From assembly GCA_038065635.1 (NCBI GenBank), contig JBBTQP010000099.1:1-14646 (forward strand): 14,646 nucleotides of DNA. Reading direction: 5' to 3'. The translations under genes were made by a program, and so were the position numbers. The notes beneath the pieces were generated by a model. The model ran no database searches. It was given only the letters and a program-made list of their open reading frames with translations, and was not told the DNA's origin. The DNA comes from JAHJFW01 sp038065635 (lineage in GTDB: Bacteria > Patescibacteriota > Patescibacteriia > 2-12-FULL-60-25). This document shows, one piece after another, positions 1 through 5,361 of this stretch. How positions within the stretch are numbered: position 1 is the first letter of the stretch; each line of letters opens with the position of its first letter.

Positions 1-22
1 GACGTAGCGAACCTGCCATAGT

Positions 23-114
23 GTCATTGCGAGGAGTAGCAACGACGCGGCAATCTAATAAAAACAAATTTTCTCTGATTAGATTGCCACGCCCCTGCTG
101 TGGCTCGCAATGAC
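23..114. repeat. Palindromic repeat family A, copy 1
   Basis: The element begins GTCATTGCGAGGAGTAGC and ends GGCTCGCAATGAC, so its ends are inverted complements. Inner arms GGCAATCTAAT and ATTAGATTGCCA flank a short A/T-rich centre, so the single strand can fold into a long cruciform or hairpin. It is non-coding. A second copy follows after 8 nt, and further copies lie at 7949 and 14594. The layout resembles a REP/BIME or MITE-like element; who mobilises it cannot be read from the sequence. Confidence 0.85.
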
Positions 115-122
115 GAATTGAT

Positions 123-215
123 GTCATTGCGAGGAGTAGCGACGACGCGGCAATCTAGTAAGAGTGACATCTCCTCTGATTAGATTGCCACGCCCCTGCT
201 GGGGCTCGCAATGAC
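123..215. repeat. Palindromic repeat family A, copy 2
   Basis: Second copy in the same orientation as copy 1, with the same ends (GTCATTGCGAGG and CTCGCAATGAC) and the same inner arms GGCAATCTA and TAGATTGCCA, but a different A/T-rich centre. Conservation of the arms against divergence of the centre suggests that secondary structure, not coding, is what is kept. The region 216-326 just after it has no gene I can support. Confidence 0.85.
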
Positions 216-326
216 GTATAAAAAAATCCATCAAAAAAAGATATCCACCGCGAGCGTATTGACAAGAATGCTCCGCGTGAGAAAAATACATTCATTCGCC
301 GCTGCCATGCTTGGCGGTGAACAAAC

Positions 327-352
327 AAACTCTCCGATAACTCGGAGAGTTT
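327..352. terminator. Hairpin terminator, probably bidirectional
   Basis: A perfect 11-bp stem (AAACTCTCCGA at 327-337 pairing with TCGGAGAGTTT at 342-352) closes a 4-nt loop. It is followed by T-rich sequence in both directions (TTTTG on the plus strand, TTTGTTTGTT on the minus strand). No gene lies on either side within 200 bases, so which transcript it ends is unclear. Confidence 0.65.
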
Positions 353-377
353 TGTTAAAACAGGACTTTCTCATCAT

Positions 378-465
378 GTCATCCCGACCGTAGCGGAGGG
401 ATCCCTTAAATTCGCAATGCAAGGGATTCCTCCACTCGTCGCACAAGCCTCCTCGGTCGGAATGA
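378..465. repeat. Palindromic repeat family C
   Basis: The segment starts GTCATCCCGACCG and ends CGGTCGGAATGAC, so its ends are inverted complements. An inner pair, GGAGGGATCCCTT and AAGGGATTCCTCC, also pairs. It is a non-coding interspersed palindrome, different in sequence from family A. Only one copy lies in this window. Confidence 0.75.
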
Positions 466-495
466 CAGGAATGAAATTTTTCTTTAACTAAAGAA

Positions 496-526
496 CCCCC
501 ACTTTGTTGGCGAAGCAAAGTGGGGG
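496..526 (-). terminator. Intrinsic terminator of the left lipoprotein operon
   Basis: CCCCCACTTTG (496-506) pairs perfectly with CAAAGTGGGGG (516-526) around a 9-nt loop. On the minus strand the stem is followed by TTCTTTAGTT. It lies 25 nt past the stop of the gene at 552-1235 and is oriented to end that transcript. Confidence 0.75.
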
Positions 527-551
527 CTAAGGAAGAGGGACTGAGGCGAGG

Positions 552-1235
552 TCATTCGTACCGCGGATCGACATCCTGCGGGCTTATCTGAACGTTGTAC
601 CAGTTCCCGTTGACGATTGGGAACCTGACACTGTTCGTGTACGTGCCCGTGGTCGCCACCCGTGGCATCTGCTCGGATCGCCCCGCATACCCGAGCTGGT
701 CGTACGCTACAACCAGATACGGCAAGGGGCCGCTATCCGCCGTAGTAAACAACCCGAAGCTACCTGGTGCGATGAGCCATGCCATGCGAACCGCACCGCT
801 TTCGGGCCGTACGAATTGATGCACCATCCCGTTCTCGTCGAGATCGCACGGAACGAGCCTGCGTGCCGTGACCTCGATGTAGTTGCTCGTTCTGTTGAAA
901 AACTTGATGCTGTGCCCGGGCATGCACTTGTTTTGTCCATCCTCGACGTACATCGAGATGAACTCGATCGGCCGACGAGACATCCTCGGAGCAGGCCTCG
1001 CCGGCGGCTCGTCCGGTGCCACGATCTCTTCGGCCTCCTCGACCTTCCGCTCCGGCTTCACCGCCATGAGCGAACGATCCTGGGTCGCGCGGTCGCGGTA
1101 GCAGTCCAAGCGCATCTCAGCGTTGCCGGTCTCACAGTCTTGGATGGGACCGTGCGGCAGCGACGTCCTGAAGGACGCAGTGCAACCGGTGAGGAGGGAG
1201 ACCAGAACGAACACGACGAGATACAAAGTTTTCAT
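552..1235 (-). CDS. Putative lipoprotein, function unknown (227 aa)
   Basis: The N-terminus is a lipoprotein signal: MKT, a hydrophobic core, then the lipobox LLTGC with the lipidated Cys at residue 18. A strong ribosome site (AAAGGAG, 7 nt before the ATG) supports this start. After the signal comes a short Cys-containing stretch, then a charged and Pro-rich linker (about residues 55-90, EEAEEIVAPDEPPARPAP), then a C-terminal domain of roughly 130 residues. That domain has alternating hydrophobic positions and several Gly and aromatic residues, which I would guess is a beta-sandwich. I recognise no family. It follows the lipoprotein gene at 1311-1760 with a 75-nt gap containing two repeats, is likely co-transcribed from the promoter at 1928-1956, and ends at the hairpin at 496-526. 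Being a gene is well supported; its role in the cell envelope is an inference. Confidence 0.85.
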   Translation of the reverse strand: MKTLYLVVFVLVSLLTGCTASFRTSLPHGPIQDCETGNAEMRLDCYRDRATQDRSLMAVKPERKVEEAEEIVAPDEPPARPAPRMSRRPIEFISMYVEDGQNKCMPGHSIKFFNRTSNYIEVTARRLVPCDLDENGMVHQFVRPESGAVRMAWLIAPGSFGLFTTADSGPLPYLVVAYDQLGYAGRSEQMPRVATTGTYTNSVRFPIVNGNWYNVQISPQDVDPRYE

Positions 1236-1249
1236 GGCTGAACTCCTTT

Positions 1250-1268
1250 GCGGACGTTGGACGTCCGC
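1250..1268. repeat. Family E palindrome, copy 1
   Basis: GCGGACGT-TGG-ACGTCCGC, a perfect 8-bp inverted repeat with a 3-nt centre. It also contains the direct repeat GGACGT-T-GGACGT. It sits 14 nt upstream of the start codon of the lipoprotein gene ending at 552, just before its ribosome site. Five more copies lie within 820 bases. Confidence 0.8.
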
Positions 1269-1280
1269 GGATGTTTGTTT

Positions 1281-1314
1281 TGGGTGCAGGGCGATCGCGA
1301 GGATGCGCCCCTAC
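1281..1314. repeat. Family B palindrome (GTAGGGGCG type), copy supplying a stop codon
   Basis: GGGTGCAGGGCGATCGCGAG followed by GATGCGCCCCTAC. Read on the minus strand it begins GTAGGGGCGCATCC. The TAG of GTAGGGGC is the stop codon of the gene at 1311-1760. The same element, with small changes, recurs at 5386, 5677, 5828 and 6253. Confidence 0.8.
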
Positions 1315-1760
1315 TTGTCGCCCTCCTCGCTCTTCGGCGAGTCGAACAACGCGTCGTGCTCCTTAACCTTCTTATAGAGTGCTCGGAGCTGCTCGGCCAG
1401 ACGAGCGTTGACATCTGATTCGTCGGTGGTGTCGACACTCGAAGGTGCGGGCACCATGGCGCTCCCCGGGAACGTCTCTTCGAGGCGCTCTCCGTAGGTC
1501 ACCTTTGGCACCGGCTGATAGATGAGCTGCCCTGGAGGGTCGATCAACGAATCACCCCCCATGACCGAGCCATAGCCGTACCCTCCGCCGCTTACGTCTA
1601 CGTCCTCCTTGACGTCCACGTCCCCGTTCCTGTCACGATGTTTCGTGTAGGACGAGATGACCTCGGACCCGTTGCGCACGGTGCGCTGATGGAACGCGGT
1701 GCTTCCGCAGCCGGTGACGGTGAAGAGTGCGACGAGCAACACGAACAAACGCTGTTTCAT
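1311..1760 (-). CDS. Putative lipoprotein, function unknown (149 aa)
   Basis: A short exported lipoprotein: MKQR, a hydrophobic core, and the lipobox VTGC with Cys18. The ATG is preceded by GAGGAGAAGG, a good ribosome site, which supports the start. The mature part is mostly polar. It has a KHRDRNGDVDVKEDVDV segment, a Gly/Tyr-rich patch (SGGGYGYG), a Pro-rich linker, and a C-terminal stretch (about residues 115-142, containing LAEQLRALYKKVKEHDAL) that should form an amphipathic helix or short coiled coil. No known family is recognised. It is first in a two-gene unit driven by the promoter at 1928-1956, with a leader of roughly 160 nt carrying three palindromes. Its stop codon lies inside a family B repeat, so the present C-terminus (SEEGDK) may have been set by repeat insertion. 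Confidence 0.82.
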   Translation of the reverse strand: MKQRLFVLLVALFTVTGCGSTAFHQRTVRNGSEVISSYTKHRDRNGDVDVKEDVDVSGGGYGYGSVMGGDSLIDPPGQLIYQPVPKVTYGERLEETFPGSAMVPAPSSVDTTDESDVNARLAEQLRALYKKVKEHDALFDSPKSEEGDK

Positions 1761-1779
1761 GGAACCTTCTCCTCGATGA

Positions 1780-1870
1780 CGGACGTTGGACGTCCGCCGA
1801 AACTGGGTTGACTATCTGTCGGATGTTGGACACCCGACGGTTTACGATCTGGCGAACGTTGGACGTCCGC
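1780..1870. repeat. Three family E palindromes in the 5' leader
   Basis: Three copies lie at 1780-1796 (CGGACGT-TGG-ACGTCCG, perfect), 1818-1838 (GTCGGATGT-TGG-ACACCCGAC, one change) and 1852-1870 (GCGAACGT-TGG-ACGTCCGC, one mismatch). All sit between the promoter at 1928-1956 and the start codon at 1760, so they would be transcribed as three successive hairpins. The spacing between centres is about 40 and 33 nt. They could be operator or RNA-protein sites, or simply mobile palindromes; the sequence does not decide. Confidence 0.75.
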
Positions 1871-1927
1871 ATTTGCCGAAGCTGTCTCCGCGAAATTGGC
1901 ACGATTCGCCATTTCACTGAACAAACT

Positions 1928-1956
1928 AATATAGCATAAAAAGCCGACTTTGTCAA
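1928..1956 (-). promoter_or_regulatory. Promoter P1 (consensus sigma-70 type)
   Basis: On the minus strand: TTGACA, a 17-nt spacer, then TATATT, with a TGC just before the -10 (extended -10). The -35 hexamer matches the consensus exactly and the -10 matches in five of six positions. It lies upstream of the lipoprotein gene starting at 1760 and is 44 bases nearly identical (3 differences) to the promoter at 5264-5292. Confidence 0.85.
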
Positions 1957-1975
1957 GGATTGTTGGCAAATAATA

Positions 1976-1998
1976 ATTCCGACGTCGGACGTCGGAAT
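1976..1998. repeat. Family E palindrome upstream of P1
   Basis: ATTCCGACGT-CGG-ACGTCGGAAT, a perfect 10-bp inverted repeat with a 3-nt centre. It lies about 20 nt upstream of the -35 of P1, between P1 and the terminator of the preceding gene, a position where an activator could bind. Confidence 0.75.
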
Positions 1999-2018
1999 AT
2001 TGGCTTATTCTATTTAAA

Positions 2019-2041
2019 AACCCCGCGAGAAGCGCGAGGTT
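2019..2041 (-). terminator. Intrinsic terminator of the 93-aa lipoprotein gene
   Basis: On the minus strand: AACCTCGCG-CTTCT-CGCGGGGTT followed by TTTAAATAG. The stem has 8 pairs with one mismatch. It is G+C-rich and followed directly by a T-tract, 30 nt past the stop at 2071, and isolates that gene from promoter P1. Confidence 0.85.
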
Positions 2042-2047
2042 GTGGGT

Positions 2048-2070
2048 CTTCCGACGTTGGACGTCGGAAG
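2048..2070. repeat. Family E palindrome abutting a stop codon
   Basis: CTTCCGACGT-TGG-ACGTCGGAAG, a perfect 10-bp inverted repeat with centre TGG. It begins at the base directly after the stop codon of the gene at 2071-2352, between that gene and its terminator. Confidence 0.75.
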
Positions 2071-2352
2071 TTATGGGCCGTAGCCGTAGTAGCCCGGGTA
2101 GGCGTACCAGTCCTGGCGGCGCTGGCGGCGCGCCATGTCGCTGCGCACCTTGTTGGCGCAGAGCATTCGCTCTTCGCCGCCCAGGTTGCCGACGCCGGCG
2201 ATGCAGGACGACATCTGGTCTCTCGGCACGGTCTCGGACCATGCGTCGAACACGCCGATGGAGCCGCGCGACACGCCGCTTGCGTCCGCGATGTAGAAGT
2301 TGTGGGCGCAGCCGGACAGAAACGCGATTGCAATGATCAAATTTCCTTTCAT
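2071..2352 (-). CDS. Small putative lipoprotein (93 aa)
   Basis: The start is chosen at the ATG at 2352 because AGGAGGAGAG lies directly in front of it and the protein then opens with a textbook lipoprotein signal: MKGN, a hydrophobic core, and the lipobox LSGC with Cys15. An upstream in-frame ATG at 2460 would add 36 residues across the preceding terminator hairpin and is rejected. The mature protein is short, with a Gly-rich middle (SGVSRGSIGVF), two further Cys residues (SSC and MLC) that could form a disulfide, a basic stretch (RRQRRQ), and a Tyr/Gly tail (YPGYYGYGP). I know no family for it. It stands alone between two terminators (2404-2440 and 2019-2041); I see no strong promoter in the short gap before it. 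Confidence 0.8.
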   Translation of the reverse strand: MKGNLIIAIAFLSGCAHNFYIADASGVSRGSIGVFDAWSETVPRDQMSSCIAGVGNLGGEERMLCANKVRSDMARRQRRQDWYAYPGYYGYGP

Positions 2353-2403
2353 CTCTCCTCCTTCGTGCTTTTCAATTATCACGAATCTCCATAAAAAGCA
2401 AGA

Positions 2404-2440
2404 CCCCCACACCTGTTCGCTTCTGCGAAAGATGTGGGGG
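2404..2440 (-). terminator. Terminator after the large membrane protein gene
   Basis: CCCCCACA (2404-2411) pairs with TGTGGGGG (2433-2440), and an inner TTCGC-TTCT-GCGAA adds a second stem. On the minus strand the hairpin is followed by TCTTGCTTTTTATGG. It lies 38 nt past the stop at 2478 and is oriented to end the transcript from promoter P2. Confidence 0.75.
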
Positions 2441-2477
2441 CGAGCGGCGGCAGACGTCATGTCTGCCGCACAATGTG

Positions 2478-4328
2478 CTAGAGGTCTCCGGCGAAGGCAC
2501 GGTCGAGGGCTTCCATACTTCGCTTTCGTTCCTCTTCCGTTGGCACGCGATGTGCCGGCGACTTAGTTGTCGACTTCCCCGCGTTCCGCTTCGTGCGGTT
2601 CGTGGGAGAGTCGTTTGGCTCCGGACTGCCCTTGACGTTGGGCGTTGAGGGCGACGTCGTGAGTGGGATGCTGACGTTGAACTCCCGCGACACGGTCGTG
2701 AGGCCGGTGTAGTCCTCGCGACGATTGCCGTTCTCGTCCATTGCCTTCTCGAGCCGCGTGGCGTGAATGCGGAAGACGACCGTGACTCCTGGGGCCAAGT
2801 CGTCCAGCATCACCATGTGCTTCTGCTTGCCGTTGTCAGTGGCAAGCACCTGAAGCCGAGACCCGACCTTGTACACCTTGTGGGCGTACTCCTTATCACC
2901 AGCGCGACGAATTGCGGTGATTTCGACCTGGCAATCGGACTTCTTGTCCGTCTGCCAGTCGAGCCTGATCGAATTCTCGGGAACGGATGCGTCTTGCGAC
3001 GCGATCCTCCACGACGGCGCCGTCCCATTGCCGTTCTCATCAGAGACGACGACAGTCTCGCTCGCGGTCTTGGCTTCGACCACGGGCGGGCGTCCGTCCC
3101 ACACGCCGAGGTTCATGAGGAACGATCCGAGGAAGCTGAGGCAGAAGAGCGCCGGGGGTGCGATGAGCGCAACCTTCGCCGCCTTCGACTTAACTTTCTC
3201 GGCCGCTCCGATGAACCCGGAGAGCAGGATGCCTCCGATCACGAGGCACGCCACGTTGACGTACCACGGGTGCCATGACACCAACTGCACGTCGCCGTGC
3301 AACAGGCGCCAGAAGCTCACGTAGCAACTCTGGTAGATAGCAGGGAACGCGTACTGGATGACGCGCAGAGCCCCGAAGGACAATGCCGCCGCCCATGGCA
3401 GGTACACGTAGAGGATGCCGGAGAGCCACTTCGTGCTGGACTTGACCAGTTCCTCGTTTCCGGATTTCACTGCCACCCAAGCCGCGATCACCTTGATGAG
3501 GTAGGCCCCACCGAAGATGCACGCGACTTCCACCGTTGGGAAGGCGAGAATCACCAGATCGAACGGGAGAAGGACGAGTGCGAAGGCACTGGTGATGCCA
3601 GCGATCTTCGCAGCGACCATCTCTTCTTCGTACAGATTCAGGCCGTTGGGAAACAGCCGAGCCCGCACGTTTTCGTAGGTGATTCCGGGTGCGAGCGGCG
3701 CGGCGATCTCGATGAGCACTTGAAGCGCCTTCTCGAACGCCCCGCCTGCGCGACGGACGACCCATGCCACCGCGATGAGCGCGGTTGCAATGATCGCGAG
3801 GCCGACGTACCGAACGACCATGGCGACCAGCCAAAGCGCGCTGCTCCCCACGCAGATAGCGTGGAGCGACGTCATGATGCTCACGATCATGACAGCCGCG
3901 ATGAGCACAACGCCACAACGGATGAAGCGCACGCGAAGCGGTCGGTCCTCGTTTTCTGGAAGCCGATCGCTGTTCAAGGCGATGACGAATCGCGCCTGCC
4001 ACCAGGCGTAGAACGCCGCGGCGGCGATGACGACGACGCTCACTGCCAGCAACAGCCCTAGAATCCCGCGCTGCTGCTCCGCCTCCGTGAAGAGACCGTA
4101 GTGAAATCCGGTGACCACACCGACGGCCACGACGAGGAACATGCAGCTCGTCCAAACGAAGCTGCGCATCGGGCTCGCCATGCGGCGCGCGAGCCACATG
4201 CGGAACCGTAATTGCGCGACATCCGCGCCTTGCCGAGCCGCAGTGAGCCCAGACGTCGCCGCATCCATGGTGCCGAGCGGGTTGGTGAAAACGGCGATCA
4301 CCGTTGCGATGAAACTGATGAGATCCAT
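2478..4328 (-). CDS. Large polytopic membrane protein with C-terminal FnIII-like domain (616 aa)
   Basis: AGGAG lies 6 nt before the ATG and supports the start. Roughly the first 420 residues carry eight or more hydrophobic segments, for example at about 55-78 (SFVWTSCMFLVVAVGVVTGF), 88-113, 135-190 and 240-285. Two polar loops contain Arg/Lys clusters (MWLARRMASPMRS; VVRRAGGAFEKA). Residues about 453-555 look like one fibronectin type III or purple-acid-phosphatase N-terminal type domain: IRLDWQTDKKSDCQVE near its start and DDLAPGVTVVFRIHATRLE near its end, the usual 'W-T ... L-PGT-Y-R' pattern. Residues 556-616 are a Ser/Thr/Pro-rich, then charged tail. The overall fold is not one I can name. 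It follows the 260-aa gene by 66 nt, a gap holding a hairpin, and is probably transcribed with it from P2. A role as a membrane-anchored surface or channel-like component is an inference. Confidence 0.85.
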   Translation of the reverse strand: MDLISFIATVIAVFTNPLGTMDAATSGLTAARQGADVAQLRFRMWLARRMASPMRSFVWTSCMFLVVAVGVVTGFHYGLFTEAEQQRGILGLLLAVSVVVIAAAAFYAWWQARFVIALNSDRLPENEDRPLRVRFIRCGVVLIAAVMIVSIMTSLHAICVGSSALWLVAMVVRYVGLAIIATALIAVAWVVRRAGGAFEKALQVLIEIAAPLAPGITYENVRARLFPNGLNLYEEEMVAAKIAGITSAFALVLLPFDLVILAFPTVEVACIFGGAYLIKVIAAWVAVKSGNEELVKSSTKWLSGILYVYLPWAAALSFGALRVIQYAFPAIYQSCYVSFWRLLHGDVQLVSWHPWYVNVACLVIGGILLSGFIGAAEKVKSKAAKVALIAPPALFCLSFLGSFLMNLGVWDGRPPVVEAKTASETVVVSDENGNGTAPSWRIASQDASVPENSIRLDWQTDKKSDCQVEITAIRRAGDKEYAHKVYKVGSRLQVLATDNGKQKHMVMLDDLAPGVTVVFRIHATRLEKAMDENGNRREDYTGLTTVSREFNVSIPLTTSPSTPNVKGSPEPNDSPTNRTKRNAGKSTTKSPAHRVPTEEERKRSMEALDRAFAGDL

Positions 4329-4356
4329 GACTAACTCCTATAGCTTTGGCGCCAAG

Positions 4357-4385
4357 GCGCCGCTGTTAAATTGTTTCAGCGGCGC
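4357..4385. other. Intergenic hairpin between two operon genes
   Basis: GCGCCGCTG (4357-4365) pairs perfectly with CAGCGGCGC (4377-4385) around an 11-nt A/T-rich loop. There is no T-tract on the minus strand, so it is not a standard terminator. It may be an attenuator, or a processing site that sets different levels for the two genes. Confidence 0.6.
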
Positions 4386-4394
4386 AGGCTCTCG

Positions 4395-5177
4395 CTAGCG
4401 CCTGTTCTGTGCTCGAATGGCTGCTGCCTCGGCCGCCCACTTGGCTGCCAATGCATCCGCCTTGGTCGTGAAGTCGGACACCTTCGTCTCGAGTCTCTTC
4501 ACGTGAGGGTTGTCGACGTCGCCGTCAATTACCTTCTTCAGCGTCTCGAGAGCGGTTGGCTTGCGGTCGTATGCCATGCGGAGAAAGGAAAGACGCGCCT
4601 CAGTGACTTGAGACATGTCTCCGTACGCGCCGCGCTTGACTACCTCTTGAAGCTCTTCAGCAGAACTGATTCGCTCCTTGAGCTCGTTCCATGACTTGAA
4701 CCCCGCCTTATCGTGCTCCTCCAGCCAACGAAGCCACACGTGAAGAATCGTACGCTCGTTGAAGCTGAGCTTCATGAGCATTGGTGCGAACGTTGACTGC
4801 TTCGTGGTCGCAGTTCCGACCACCTTCTTCACGGTTGCCATAGCCGAACGACCACCCTCTTCGAGGGCACTGATCTTCGTCGCGTGATCCGAGTCAGTCG
4901 GCAATCGTCGCAATGCATCGAAAATGTTGTCGACGAGTTGAATCGCTAGCGTCTTGCCTGCAGGACTCAATCCGGAACGCATTTCGATGAAGCTGCTGAA
5001 GGCGGACTCGAACAGCGCCATGGACACCTTGTTGGCTCTTCCGAGGCCACGAATCTCTCCACCCTTGGTTTTGAGATCCGGATCGGTCGCCAACTCGAAA
5101 AGGTTGGCGATCAGGTTCGCCGCGACAACCGGCAACATGCTGCCTTCGTCGCGCGACTTGTTCTTGTTGTTTGTCAT
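4395..5177 (-). CDS. Unrecognised soluble helical protein (260 aa)
   Basis: The ATG at 5177 is preceded by AAGGAG (10 nt away), and about 80 nt further up lies promoter P2. No signal peptide and no hydrophobic segment long enough to span a membrane are seen, so the product should be cytosolic. The composition is Ala/Leu/Lys/Glu-rich and reads as helix throughout. The last part (about residues 200-260, with VKRLETKVSDFTTKADALAA) looks like a coiled coil ending in a basic tail (RAQNRR). There is no recognisable catalytic motif or family. It is first in a unit with the large membrane protein at 2478-4328, so it may be a cytosolic partner of that protein; this is inference from adjacency only. 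Confidence 0.8.
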   Translation of the reverse strand: MTNNKNKSRDEGSMLPVVAANLIANLFELATDPDLKTKGGEIRGLGRANKVSMALFESAFSSFIEMRSGLSPAGKTLAIQLVDNIFDALRRLPTDSDHATKISALEEGGRSAMATVKKVVGTATTKQSTFAPMLMKLSFNERTILHVWLRWLEEHDKAGFKSWNELKERISSAEELQEVVKRGAYGDMSQVTEARLSFLRMAYDRKPTALETLKKVIDGDVDNPHVKRLETKVSDFTTKADALAAKWAAEAAAIRAQNRR

Positions 5178-5263
5178 CTCTTTCGACTCCTTGTTGTCGA
5201 AGGTGCGATTTCTCGCACGGTAGCCCTTGTCACGACCGGAAGGATTCCGATTGTGAGCGTATT

Positions 5264-5292
5264 AATATAGCATAAAAAGACCATTTTGTCAA
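5264..5292 (-). promoter_or_regulatory. Promoter P2 (twin of P1)
   Basis: On the minus strand: TTGACA, a 17-nt spacer, TATATT, with TGC before the -10. The flanks match P1 too: GCCAACAATCC upstream of the -35 and CTTTTTATGC in the spacer, with only 3 differences in the 44 bases at 5263-5306 compared with 1927-1970. It drives the gene starting at 5177. The leader contains a small hairpin (GTGCGA-TTTC-TCGCAC, 5203-5218). Confidence 0.85.
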
Positions 5293-5308
5293 GGATTGTT
5301 GGCAAAAA

Positions 5309-5330
5309 ATGTGTTAAAGCGATAACACAT
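5309..5330 (-). terminator. A/T-rich hairpin with T-tract after the transposase gene
   Basis: ATGTGTTA (5309-5316) and TAACACAT (5323-5330) form an 8-bp inverted repeat with a 6-nt loop. On the minus strand it runs directly into TTTTTTG. It lies 31 nt past the transposase stop and just before P2, so a weak intrinsic terminator is the best reading. The same palindrome could also serve as an operator for P2. Confidence 0.55.
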
Positions 5331-5361
5331 TTATTTGGCTGGGTTGTGAGGGATTTTCGGA

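Noticed and set aside
23..215. Tandem repeat copies that could suggest a CRISPR array
   Set aside because: There are only two copies of about 92 bases, each a full palindrome with diverged centre, separated by 8 nt; there are no spacers and no cas genes.
211..393. Small plus-strand reading frame of 60 codons
   Set aside because: It starts in the end of repeat A, runs through a terminator hairpin and into repeat C, and has no ribosome site or recognisable protein character.
3297..4061. Plus-strand frame of 254 codons opposite the large membrane protein
   Set aside because: It is antisense to a well supported gene, rich in Asp/His/Arg with no domain pattern and no ribosome site.
3190..4197. 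Long Arg-rich minus-strand frame of 335 codons inside the large membrane protein gene
   Set aside because: It is fully contained in the 616-aa gene in another frame. Its composition is typical of a shadow frame in G+C-rich DNA, and the 616-aa frame has the ribosome site and membrane helices.
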